From Clostridium uliginosum (GTDB taxonomy: Bacteria > Bacillota > Clostridia > Clostridiales > Clostridiaceae): 64,000 bases of DNA. Each line of letters begins with the position of its first letter. Position 1 is the first letter of the stretch. Made by a program: the position numbers and the translations under genes. Below are positions 1-7,613 of this stretch, one piece after another. The stretch covers positions 62,001-126,000 of the forward strand of contig NZ_FOMG01000006.1 of assembly GCF_900112485.1 (NCBI RefSeq), read 5' to 3'. The notes beneath the pieces are model-generated. The model did not search any database, had not been told where the DNA came from, and saw nothing but the letters and a program-made list of their open reading frames with translations.

Positions 1-353
1 TAGTGCTTATTGATACTACAGGAAGAAGTAGTAAAAATGCAATGGAAATTTCAGCATTAAGAGCTTTTATAGAAAAAGCAAATCCACACCATGTTAATAT
101 GGTAATAAGTGGAACTACAAAAAATAAGGATATAACAAGCATATTAGAAGGTTATGTAGATCTAAATTATGATAATATTATAGTTACTAAATTAGATGAA
201 ACTACTGCTTATGGATCTTTATACAATATAATAAAGCGAGCAAATAAACCTATTAAGTTTATAACAACAGGACAAAATGTTCCAAATGACATAAGGGTAC
301 CAAATAAAGAAGAAATAGCTAGATTCATATTAGGGGAGGAAACTTTATGTTAG
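1..353 (+). CDS. flhF: Flagellar biosynthesis GTPase FlhF, C-terminal part (5' truncated by window edge)
   Basis: SRP-family GTPase that guides placement and assembly of flagella at the membrane. Only the last ~116 codons are present; the reading frame is open from the first base, so the true start lies outside the window. Visible are the G3 motif DTTGRS near the left edge and the G4 motif TKLDE about 60 residues later, followed by the closing segment of the SRP GTPase fold (TTGQNVPNDI). Its last 7 nt overlap the next gene, flhG, the usual partner in a flhF-flhG pair. Identification is firm from these motifs and the neighbour. Confidence 0.9.
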   Translation, partial: VLIDTTGRSSKNAMEISALRAFIEKANPHHVNMVISGTTKNKDITSILEGYVDLNYDNIIVTKLDETTAYGSLYNIIKRANKPIKFITTGQNVPNDIRVPNKEEIARFILGEETLC

Positions 354-1207
354 ATCAAGCTGAAGCTTTAAGAGAATTGGTAGTCAAAAATGATGTTCAA
401 AATACTCAATTAAAAACTAAAATTATAACTGTTACTTCGGGAAAAGGTGGAGTTGGTAAAAGTAATTTTGTTGTGAATTTAGCAATAACACTTCAAAGCA
501 AAGGAAAAAAAGTGTTGATTTTTGATGCAGATTTAGGCATGGGAAATGATGATGTTTTAATGGGAATTTATCCAAAGTATAATATATTTGATATTGTATT
601 TACTCAAAAAAGGATAGAGGATATAATTGTATTAGGACCTAATGGAGTTAGTTTAATACCAGCAGGATCTGGTTTAAACAAGGTGGATGAATTACAGGAA
701 TCTGAAAGAAATTTGTTTTTAGAAAAATTAGATTCATTAAATGGATTTGACTATATTTTTATGGATACAGGAGCTGGAGTTAATAAAAGTATTTTATCAT
801 TTATAGCAGCTTCAGAGGAGCTAATTATTATAACAACTCCAGAACCCACATCACTTACAGATGCATATAGCTTAATAAAAGCAGCTGATCATTTTAAGAT
901 AAAGAATCATGCAATGGTTATTGTTAATAAAGCTTTTACTTTAAATGAAGGGTTAGACGTTTATAATAAACTTCAAAGAGCAGTAAATAAGTTTTTAAAG
1001 CTTAACTTAGAATACTTAGGGTGTATACTAGATGATAGAAAGGTATTGCAAAGTGTTAGACAACAAAAACCTTTTGTAATAGCGTATCCTAATTGTGATG
1101 CATCGAAATCAATAGAAAATATAGCAATGAGAATTTTAGGCCAAAATATGAAAACTTCAGTAGGACCTAAAGAACTATTTAAAAAATTATTTAATATATT
1201 TTCATAG
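347..1207 (+). CDS. flhG: MinD/ParA-type ATPase FlhG (flagellar number regulator)
   Basis: P-loop ATPase of the MinD/ParA group that works with FlhF to control number and position of flagella at the membrane. The deviant Walker A KGGVGKS is at residues 33-39 and the switch segment DADLGMGND around 60-68; MDTGAG near 139 is the Walker B-like region. Length 286 aa is normal. The ATG lies inside the end of flhF and follows a GGGGAGGA Shine-Dalgarno, so translation is probably coupled. The downstream PilZ gene and sigma-28 gene confirm a flagellar operon. MinD is excluded by the position after flhF. Confidence 0.92.
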   Translation: MLDQAEALRELVVKNDVQNTQLKTKIITVTSGKGGVGKSNFVVNLAITLQSKGKKVLIFDADLGMGNDDVLMGIYPKYNIFDIVFTQKRIEDIIVLGPNGVSLIPAGSGLNKVDELQESERNLFLEKLDSLNGFDYIFMDTGAGVNKSILSFIAASEELIIITTPEPTSLTDAYSLIKAADHFKIKNHAMVIVNKAFTLNEGLDVYNKLQRAVNKFLKLNLEYLGCILDDRKVLQSVRQQKPFVIAYPNCDASKSIENIAMRILGQNMKTSVGPKELFKKLFNIFS

Positions 1208-1217
1208 GGGGAAAAAG

Positions 1218-1859
1218 ATGCAGAAGTTTGAATTAAAAGTTAATGATAGAATAGAGGTTTTAATACAAGAAAAAGCATATAAAAGTATAGTTCAAGATAT
1301 TGGAGAAGATTTTATAAATATAAATTTACCAGTTAATAATGGAGAATATTTAACATTAAGGATAAATGATAAGATAGAAATTAATTCTTATATTAAAGGT
1401 GGAAATTGTTTTAATTTTTATTGTAATGTTATAGAGCGAGGTAGGGAAAATAATATAATATATTATAAGCTCTGTAAGCCTTATAGTATAGCAGAGATAC
1501 AAAGAAGAGATTTTGTTAGGGTAGATTTGTTAAGTGCTATCAAATATAAAAATATTACTGGAATTACGAAAGAAAAAATAGAATTAATACCATATAACAA
1601 GGCTTTGATGGTAGATTTAAGTGGTGGAGGAATAAGATTTAAAACAAAAGAAAAGCTTAAAAATGATGATTTAATATTAATAGAGTTAGTATTAAATGAA
1701 CAAGTAAACTATTTAAAGTCACAAGTTATAAGATCTGAAAATTCACTTGATAACGAATATATTTGTGGAGTAAAATTTTTAGAAATTAGTGATAATAAAA
1801 GAGAGAAAATTATTAAAGAAATTTTTAGAATAATGAGAAGGCAAAGAGAAACTTTATAA
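1218..1859 (+). CDS. Flagellar brake / PilZ domain protein (YcgR-like)
   Basis: Predicted cyclic-di-GMP receptor. The N-terminal half looks like a YcgR-type beta domain and the C-terminal half is a PilZ domain: RRDFVR at residues 96-101 and DLSGGG at 133-138 match the RxxxR and DxSxxG ligand-binding motifs. It sits 10 nt after flhG and before the sigma-28 gene, so it probably slows or adjusts the flagellar motor in response to c-di-GMP. The role is inferred from the family; the binding motifs are visible. 213 aa is the usual length. Confidence 0.85.
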   Translation: MQKFELKVNDRIEVLIQEKAYKSIVQDIGEDFININLPVNNGEYLTLRINDKIEINSYIKGGNCFNFYCNVIERGRENNIIYYKLCKPYSIAEIQRRDFVRVDLLSAIKYKNITGITKEKIELIPYNKALMVDLSGGGIRFKTKEKLKNDDLILIELVLNEQVNYLKSQVIRSENSLDNEYICGVKFLEISDNKREKIIKEIFRIMRRQRETL

Positions 1860-1907
1860 AGAGGAATACGAGAAAGAAAATAAATCATAGAGGGGTTAGA
1901 TTATAAT

Positions 1908-2636
1908 ATGGCTAGCTTACAAGATGCAGATGTAAAAGAAAAAGTAGTACGAGAATATATTCCTTTAGTAAAATATATTGCTTCTAGGGTTATGGTTGGG
2001 AAGAATAAATACATGGAATATGAAGATTTAGTTAGCTATGGAATAATTGGGCTTATGGATGCGTTAAGTAAGTATGATCCAACCAAAGGTATGAAATTTT
2101 CATCATATGCTTCTATTAGAATTAAAGGAGCTATTATAGATCAGATTAGAAAATGTAGACCTATTCCGAAAGGAGCCATGGATAAACTTAGTAAATACAA
2201 CAATGCAATTGATTTTTTGCAAAAAGAACTTCTGCGAGAACCTACAATAATAGAAATAGCAAAATATTTGGAGTTGTCAGTGAATGAAGTGGGGCAGATA
2301 GAAAATTACATTAATCACATATCAATGATTTCTTTAGAAAATGTAATATTTTCTGATGATGAAGATATAAATCTTATGGGGATTATAGAAGATAAGAATA
2401 GTCCTAGTCCAGATAGCTGTTTGCAAGAAAAGGAACAACTGGAAGTTCTAGCACAAGGAATAGAATTGTTAAAAGAAAAGGATAGAATGGTTTTGAATCT
2501 ATATTATTATGAAAAATTGACTTTAAAGGAAATAGGATCAGTATTATCAGTATCAGAATCTAGAGTTTGTCAATTGCATGCTAGAGCTATTAATAATTTA
2601 AGAGAAAGTATGAAGAAACTACATTATATAGATTAA
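1908..2636 (+). CDS. fliA: RNA polymerase sigma factor for flagellar operon, sigma-28 (FliA/SigD)
   Basis: Alternative sigma factor for late flagellar and chemotaxis genes. The 242 aa protein carries sigma region 2 (YEDLVSYGIIGLMDALSKYDPTKG with FSSYASIRIKGAIID) and a C-terminal region 4 helix-turn-helix (LTLKEIGSVLSVSESRVCQLHARA). The IRKCRPIPK stretch after region 2 is typical of FliA/WhiG. A GAGGGG Shine-Dalgarno lies 12 nt before the ATG. Placement after flhF-flhG-PilZ makes the sigma-28 assignment secure over other sigma-70 members. Confidence 0.92.
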   Translation: MASLQDADVKEKVVREYIPLVKYIASRVMVGKNKYMEYEDLVSYGIIGLMDALSKYDPTKGMKFSSYASIRIKGAIIDQIRKCRPIPKGAMDKLSKYNNAIDFLQKELLREPTIIEIAKYLELSVNEVGQIENYINHISMISLENVIFSDDEDINLMGIIEDKNSPSPDSCLQEKEQLEVLAQGIELLKEKDRMVLNLYYYEKLTLKEIGSVLSVSESRVCQLHARAINNLRESMKKLHYID

Positions 2637-2651
2637 AGAGGCGGGATAAGG

Positions 2652-3176
2652 ATGCCATTAATATTAATAATAATTGGCATTATTTTAATAACTTATAACT
2701 ATAGTGCCATTAAAAAAAATAATACATCTTTTAAAAATACCTTATATGAAGAAAAAGAAAATTTAAATGATTATAAGATGCAAATAGGACTTTTAAGAAA
2801 AGATATAGCTGAAAGTTTAACAGAACTTCAAGAGGAAATTAAAAATATAAAAATTAACTTAAATATGACTAATGATATTGAAGAAGTATACGAAAATAAA
2901 AATAATGTCTTAAATCATGTTGATGATTTAATTGGAGATACTGCTCTAGATAATGAAAATTTATTAACAACGCAAGCTGATAATAATTTCAAACAAGAGG
3001 AAAGTGAAGGAGTAATTTCAGACATTAATTTTGAAGAAAAAGTCAAGGAAAAATCAAGTAAGACTTATAGTATACAAGATTTAATAAAACAAGGATTAAA
3101 TGATGATGAAATATCCAAACAATTATCTATTAGTAAGGGGGAGATATTATTAGTAAGAAATTTATTCAGAATTTGA
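2652..3176 (+). CDS. Membrane-anchored protein of flagellar operon, DUF6115-like
   Basis: 174 aa. One N-terminal hydrophobic segment (residues ~2-16) is followed by a charged, probably coiled-coil stretch (about 25-85) and an acidic linker. A C-terminal helix-turn-helix-like segment contains GLNDDEISKQLSISKGEI, which resembles the end of DUF6115 proteins found after fliA in clostridia. The function is not known. It starts 15 nt after fliA and its stop overlaps the start of the next small gene. It is probably membrane-tethered with the cytoplasmic end carrying the HTH-like motif. Confidence 0.6.
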   Translation: MPLILIIIGIILITYNYSAIKKNNTSFKNTLYEEKENLNDYKMQIGLLRKDIAESLTELQEEIKNIKINLNMTNDIEEVYENKNNVLNHVDDLIGDTALDNENLLTTQADNNFKQEESEGVISDINFEEKVKEKSSKTYSIQDLIKQGLNDDEISKQLSISKGEILLVRNLFRI

Positions 3177-3364
3177 AAAAAGTAATATTTCTTTTTTCTG
3201 ATAGAAAAATTCTCTTTGGTATTGGAATAGGACTTGTTTTAGGAGTTACATTTATGTTTGTATATGAATACAACATAAGTATTTCTGATAGTCAAATAGA
3301 AGAAAAGGCTAGAAATCTTGGAATGCATTATAGTAATGAATGTAAGGCATATTCAATAAAATAA
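3173..3364 (+). CDS. Small membrane protein of unknown function, C-terminus formed by an inserted repeat
   Basis: 63 aa from a TTG start that overlaps the previous stop (TTGA), preceded by the AAGGGGGAG inside the upstream gene. One transmembrane helix spans about residues 14-30. I do not recognise a family. The last six codons (KAYSIK) and the TAA stop lie inside the left end of a palindromic repeat beginning at 3343, so the natural C-terminus has been replaced or extended. Membership of the flagellar operon is inferred only from the overlap. Confidence 0.55.
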   Translation: MKKVIFLFSDRKILFGIGIGLVLGVTFMFVYEYNISISDSQIEEKARNLGMHYSNECKAYSIK

Positions 3365-3504
3365 CAGACCAATATGCTTGTCTATTTTGCATCATAATGC
3401 GTCGGTAAGTTTAGTTAATAGCGAACTATTAACTAAACTCATCTCCTTGTTTGACACCAAATATACGATGCATCTTTGGTCTGTTATTTTATTTTATGTG
3501 CCCA
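3343..3504. repeat. Palindromic element, family A, full length
   Basis: Left end TAAGGCATATTCAATAAAAT and right end TGGTCTGTTATTTTATTTTA form an imperfect terminal inverted repeat. The centre holds a 14-bp perfect hairpin (3408-3421 with 3426-3439, loop CGAA). Right of it comes the shared segment CTCCTTGTTTGACACC. No ORF. The left end runs into the 3' end of the upstream small gene. It separates the sigma-28 segment from the rod-protein genes. Confidence 0.85.
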
Positions 3505-3532
3505 AAGCTATTTTAAGAGAGGATGAGAGTAA

Positions 3533-4309
3533 ATGATAAGAGGTCTTTATACTTCTGTATCGGGATTAATAACATTACAAAATGATGAACAAACGGTTAC
3601 TAATAATATAGCTAATGTTAATAATAATGGATATAAAAAGAATGTTTTAACAAAGCAAAGTTTTGAAGATGTTATGGTAACTAATAGACAAAATATGTCT
3701 GGTAATAAACATGTTGCTAATAAACTTGGAAATTTAAATTTAGGTGTAAAAGTTAATGACATAAAAGCTATTTTTACACAAGGTAGTTTTAAAACTACAG
3801 ATAGCACGACTGACTTTGGGATTGATGGAAGAGGATTCTTTACAGTTCAAAGAGGTAATGAACGTCTTTTCACAAGATGTGGTGAATTTAAGGTTGATCA
3901 ACAAGGATATTTAATAACAACTAATGGTGATAAAGTTTTAGGAAAAAATAATACAACAGGTGCTGAAGAACCAATATATGTAGGCTCTGATAAATTTTCT
4001 TTAGATAGTAATAATACCCTTCAAAGTACTACAGGCGGTTCAACTTATACTTTATTAACTGCTGATTTTAAAGATTATAATGAGTTAAAGCAAGTTGGAG
4101 ATAATTATTATTATAAAGCAAATAATCCTATTTATAATGCAAAAGTTAATGTACGTCAATCAGTACTTGAAACATCAAATGTAAATCCAACTGAAGAAAT
4201 GGTAAAACTTATAGAAATAAAAAGACAATTTGAAACTAATCAAAAATTTGTTAGTATGCAAGATGAGACTATTCAAAAAGCTGCAAATGAAATAGGTGCT
4301 GTAAGATAA
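3533..4309 (+). CDS. Flagellar hook-basal body rod protein (FlgF/FlhO-FlhP type)
   Basis: Structural protein of the distal flagellar rod. The N-terminus MIRGLYTSVSGL and the NNIANVNNNGYKK segment (about residues 27-39) are the signature of the FlgB/C/E/F/G rod family. The C-terminus (SNVNPTEEMVKLIEIKRQFE) forms the paired coiled coil. At 258 aa with this C-terminus it is closer to FlgF/FlhP than to FlgG; the exact paralogue name is uncertain. A GAGAGGATGAG Shine-Dalgarno precedes the ATG and the next rod gene follows after 13 nt. Confidence 0.85.
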   Translation: MIRGLYTSVSGLITLQNDEQTVTNNIANVNNNGYKKNVLTKQSFEDVMVTNRQNMSGNKHVANKLGNLNLGVKVNDIKAIFTQGSFKTTDSTTDFGIDGRGFFTVQRGNERLFTRCGEFKVDQQGYLITTNGDKVLGKNNTTGAEEPIYVGSDKFSLDSNNTLQSTTGGSTYTLLTADFKDYNELKQVGDNYYYKANNPIYNAKVNVRQSVLETSNVNPTEEMVKLIEIKRQFETNQKFVSMQDETIQKAANEIGAVR

Positions 4310-4322
4310 AGGAGAATAAATT

Positions 4323-5093
4323 ATGTTTAATATATTTAATACTGCCAAAAGTGGTATGAGTGCATATCAAGAAAAACTTGATTACCTTTCAAATGATTTA
4401 GTTAATACTTCAACAACAGGTTATAAAGCTACAGACGTTCAATTTAATAATCTTTTATCTGAATCATTAGATAGAAAAGGGACTCCGATTGTAAATAAAA
4501 GCGCTGTAAATGGAACTGGAGTTAGGCTTGGTATGGATTATAGAAAAGATACTCAAGGGAACCTTTTAAGTACAGGTAGTAAAACTGATATAGCTATAGA
4601 GGGAAAAGGATATTTTGCTTCAGTGCAAGGAGATGGATCTATTGCGTATACTAGGGATGGAAATCTTAAAATTGATTCTAATGGAGCATTAGTTGATACT
4701 AAGGGAAATAGAGTCTACATACAATATGAAGCTGGTATGGCAGAGGGAACACCAAGACTTTCAAGTGAAGATGTATCTATAGACGAAAATGGTGGGATAT
4801 CAACAAAAGTTGATGGAAATTATGTTAAAGTTGGACAAATACCTGTATTTACAGCTATTGGAGATAAAGCATTTTTAGCTTTAGGTAACAACTATTTTAC
4901 ACCTACTGCAGATGCACAAATAACACAAAGTACTGGTTATTCTATACATCAAGGCTTTTTAGAAGGTTCAAATGTTGATACATCAGAAGTATTTACAGAT
5001 ATTATAAGTACTCAAAGAGCATTTCAATTAAGTTCAAAAGGAATAACAACGGCAGATGATATATGGGGAATGATTAACAATATGGCAAAGTAA
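4323..5093 (+). CDS. flgG: Flagellar basal-body rod protein FlgG-like
   Basis: Distal rod protein, 256 aa. The N-terminal rod motif is LDYLSNDLVNTSTTGYKAT (about residues 20-38), and the C-terminal segment EGSNVDTSEVFTDIISTQRA matches the FlgG-type ending. The start follows AAAGGAG by 7 nt. Paired with the preceding paralogue, it forms a two-gene rod unit like flhO-flhP of Bacillus, so either naming is possible. Confidence 0.85.
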   Translation: MFNIFNTAKSGMSAYQEKLDYLSNDLVNTSTTGYKATDVQFNNLLSESLDRKGTPIVNKSAVNGTGVRLGMDYRKDTQGNLLSTGSKTDIAIEGKGYFASVQGDGSIAYTRDGNLKIDSNGALVDTKGNRVYIQYEAGMAEGTPRLSSEDVSIDENGGISTKVDGNYVKVGQIPVFTAIGDKAFLALGNNYFTPTADAQITQSTGYSIHQGFLEGSNVDTSEVFTDIISTQRAFQLSSKGITTADDIWGMINNMAK

Positions 5094-5100
5094 GAATTAT

Positions 5101-5130
5101 AATTTTGTAATACTATACTATTACAAAATT
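5101..5130 (+). terminator. Possible terminator after flgG
   Basis: Perfect inverted repeat AATTTTGTAAT (5101-5111) with ATTACAAAATT (5120-5130), 8-nt loop, 7 nt after the flgG stop. There is no clear U-run, so termination is uncertain. Confidence 0.4.
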
Positions 5131-5146
5131 ATCTACTGTACGTATT

Positions 5147-5190
5147 TTTAATATATATGTTCTAAAAATAATTGTTCATTTAAATTTATT
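5147..5190. repeat. Partial family C repeat end
   Basis: TTAATATATATGTTCTAA followed by a GTTCATTTAAATT stretch matches, in reverse complement, the right end of the copy at 63165-63262. Only one end is present. Confidence 0.55.
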
Positions 5191-5252
5191 CAGTGTCTCT
5201 AGTATTTATTTAGAGATGCCTATAATTCTACAATTAATATAAAATTATATAG

Positions 5253-5289
5253 AAAAGACTGCATAAAAATTATATTTATACAGTCTTTT
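5253..5289 (-). terminator. Terminator of the pyrophosphatase gene
   Basis: AAAAGACTG (5253-5261) pairs with CAGTCTTTT (5281-5289) immediately beyond the minus-strand stop. Read on the minus strand it ends in a short T-run. Confidence 0.55.
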
Positions 5290-5291
5290 GT

Positions 5292-6938
5292 TTAGTTATC
5301 TTTAGATAATATTGCAGTAGTTAGTGGTGGTATTACTTGTTTCTTTCTTGATAATACTCCAGGTAAGAATGCCATTGAATTTTCTAATTTAATGTTGAAT
5401 GTTTTTTCTACATATTGAGGCTTTTTACCTTGAACTAGGATTTGTGATCCTTCGTTTAGTATATCAGTTAGAAGTAACATTACTACATCAAAGTTATTAT
5501 CTTCAGATTGTTTTTTCATGTAAGTTAACATTTCATCTTTTAGTGGCATAAATCCATCTATATCCATAGTGTTAACTTGAGCCACTCCTATTTTACAGTC
5601 TGATATGCTAAATGGTTTGAAATCTTGATTAAAAATTTCAGATACTGTTTTTCCTTTTAAGGAAGTACCAGCTTTGAACATTTCTTTTGCAAAATCTTCA
5701 AGATTTATTTCAGCTATTTCAGCTAATCTATCACAGATTCTTTTATCTTGATCTGTAGAAGTAGGACTTCTAAATAATAAAGTATCAGAAATAATTGCAC
5801 CACATAAAAGTCCAGCAACTTGTTTAGATGGTTTTATGCCATGTTCAAAATAGCACTTAGCAACTATAGTTGATGTACTACCAAGTGGTTCATTTCTAAA
5901 ATATATTGGACTATTTGTTTGAATATCAGCAACTCTGTGATGATCTAAAATTTCTAAAATTTCAGCCTCTTCTAATCCATCGACAGATTGACCTCTTTCA
6001 TTATGATCTACTTGGATGACTCTTTTCTTATGATCGGATATAAGATGATATCTTGAAATAGTGCCTACAACTCTACCTTCTACATCAGTTACAGGATAAC
6101 TATTATATCTGGTTTTTACCATAATATCTTTAATATCTTCAACTAAATCATCAGTTGAAAAAGAAATTAAATCTTTTTTTGCCATTACATAATTTACAGG
6201 TATACTTTGAATTATTAATCTTGAAGCAGTAAAAGAATCATGAGGGGTACTTATTACAGTAACTCCATTTTCTTTCGCTTTGGCAAGTAAGTCATCTGCT
6301 AAAGCATGAGAACCAGTGATTATAATTAATGAAGTTTTTATATTAATTAATTCTTCTTGAACATCATGTCTATCACCTACAATAGCAATATCACCTTCAT
6401 CAATTATTTCTTTTAAACTATCAGGTTGCATTGCTGTAACAGTAATTTTGCCTGGAAATTTTTTAACAGTTTCATTTATGTATATTGGTGTAGCGCAAAG
6501 AGTATCGATTATGTTATTTATAGAAGTTTTACTTTTTGCTAAAATATTATTATCCCATATATCCATATAGGATGATGTTAAGTTTGAAATTGAAAGTACA
6601 CCAACTAACCTATCATTACTATCAGCAACAGGTAATGACTTAAGATGATTATCTCTCATTATATTCCAAGCCATTTTTAAAGAAAGATCTGGATCAATTG
6701 GATTAAGGTTATCTATTTTTAAATCTTCTACCTTAAGTTTTACAGTTTCTAAATATTGGGGAGCTTCAACATTAAAGTAATCTAAAATAAACTGTGTTTC
6801 TTGGCTTACATTACCTAGTCTTACAGGTACAGCTGGAAGGTCACTAGTTTTATTTTTTAATTCTGCATATCCATATGCAGCACAAATCGAATCTGAATCA
6901 GGATTTTTATGTCCAGTTACATAAACTACATTTTTCAA
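5292..6938 (-). CDS. Putative manganese-dependent inorganic pyrophosphatase with CBS and DRTGG domains
   Basis: DHH-family (family II) pyrophosphatase hydrolysing PPi to phosphate. The N-terminal metal motif GHKNPDSDS is at residues 9-17 and the DHH motif LDHHR lies past residue 310. Between them sit a split CBS pair and a DRTGG domain, which in characterised clostridial relatives bind adenine nucleotides and regulate activity. A DHHA2 domain closes the protein. 548 aa fits the regulated form; plain family II enzymes are about 310 aa. The ATG follows GGAGGACC on the minus strand. A family B repeat begins 16 nt upstream of the start, inside the likely promoter or leader. Confidence 0.9.
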   Translation of the reverse strand: MKNVVYVTGHKNPDSDSICAAYGYAELKNKTSDLPAVPVRLGNVSQETQFILDYFNVEAPQYLETVKLKVEDLKIDNLNPIDPDLSLKMAWNIMRDNHLKSLPVADSNDRLVGVLSISNLTSSYMDIWDNNILAKSKTSINNIIDTLCATPIYINETVKKFPGKITVTAMQPDSLKEIIDEGDIAIVGDRHDVQEELINIKTSLIIITGSHALADDLLAKAKENGVTVISTPHDSFTASRLIIQSIPVNYVMAKKDLISFSTDDLVEDIKDIMVKTRYNSYPVTDVEGRVVGTISRYHLISDHKKRVIQVDHNERGQSVDGLEEAEILEILDHHRVADIQTNSPIYFRNEPLGSTSTIVAKCYFEHGIKPSKQVAGLLCGAIISDTLLFRSPTSTDQDKRICDRLAEIAEINLEDFAKEMFKAGTSLKGKTVSEIFNQDFKPFSISDCKIGVAQVNTMDIDGFMPLKDEMLTYMKKQSEDNNFDVVMLLLTDILNEGSQILVQGKKPQYVEKTFNIKLENSMAFLPGVLSRKKQVIPPLTTAILSKDN

Positions 6939-6954
6939 AATAGGTCCTCCTTAT

Positions 6955-7118
6955 TTAGGCATCTCCCAATAAATAACTAGTCAGTATTCTTATCTTTTTT
7001 GAATTATACTGTGTCAGTAAAGGTAGCTAATAACAGTAGTATTAACTTCCGTCACTTTCTTGTCTAGTTCAAAAAATCCTAAGAATATTTGACTAGTTAT
7101 TTATTTTACAATGCCTTA
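6955..7118. repeat. Palindromic element, family B, full length
   Basis: Left end TTAGGCATCTCCCAATAAAT, then AACTAGTCAGTATTC; right end is GACTAGTTATTTATTTTA followed by CAATGCCTTA. No ORF. It lies directly upstream of the minus-strand pyrophosphatase gene. Confidence 0.8.
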
Positions 7119-7178
7119 TATAAAATTATAGTATATATTTTACTTGTAAAATTCAATAATGTAAAGTTTATAACTGAT

Positions 7179-7258
7179 TTAGGTATCTCGAAAAAATAAT
7201 TAGGCATATGAAAGAAAATAACCAGTCAAAGATGCAACATATATTTTGCTCCACACTT
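7179..7258. repeat. Two truncated family A fragments in tandem
   Basis: TTAGGTATCTCGAAAAAATA at 7179 is followed at 7200 by TTAGGCATATGAAAGAAAAT and about 40 nt of the family A right arm in reverse orientation. That fragment is cut off where a complete copy begins at 7259. Confidence 0.65.
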
Positions 7259-7420
7259 TAGGCAGATGAAAGAATATAATAGAGCAAAGGTGCATCGTAT
7301 ATTTGGTGTCAGACAAGGAGGCAATTTCTGTTAATAGCGAGCTATTAGCTGAATTTGCCGACGTAGTATGACGTAAAATATACATGCATACTGGTCTATT
7401 ATTTTTTTGAATGTGCCTTA
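7259..7420. repeat. Palindromic element, family A, full length, reverse orientation
   Basis: Reverse complement begins TAAGGCACATTCAAAAAAAT and contains GTCTGACACC, GATGCACC and a central hairpin with the TAATAG/CTATTA apex. No ORF. It abuts truncated copies to its left. Confidence 0.85.
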
Positions 7421-7561
7421 TTGATATATACTATCATAAAATTACATCTTTTCATCTAGCACAAAATATATAACACATACTTAATCGCTATTTTTTTTAG
7501 ATGCTTTAAAAAAATCATCATAACTTTTATAAAGGAAAATATATATAGTTATATGAGGATA

Positions 7562-7600
7562 AGGCATATTCAAAATAATAAGTGAGTATGGCTAAGAAGA
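7562..7600. repeat. Family A end fragment before the calcium ATPase
   Basis: TAAGGCATATTCAAAATAAT followed by a degraded GTGAGTATGGC. It lies just before the GAGGGAGGG Shine-Dalgarno of the next gene. The rest of the 7421-7561 gap shows no feature I can support. Confidence 0.5.
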
Positions 7601-7613
7601 GGGAGGGTAATTT

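Noticed and set aside
5094..5291. Gene between flgG and the pyrophosphatase
   Set aside because: Only hairpins and a partial family C repeat are present; no open frame with a ribosome-binding site.
7200..7385. 61-aa minus-strand ORF
   Set aside because: It lies wholly inside stacked palindromic repeats, has no Shine-Dalgarno and no recognisable protein features.
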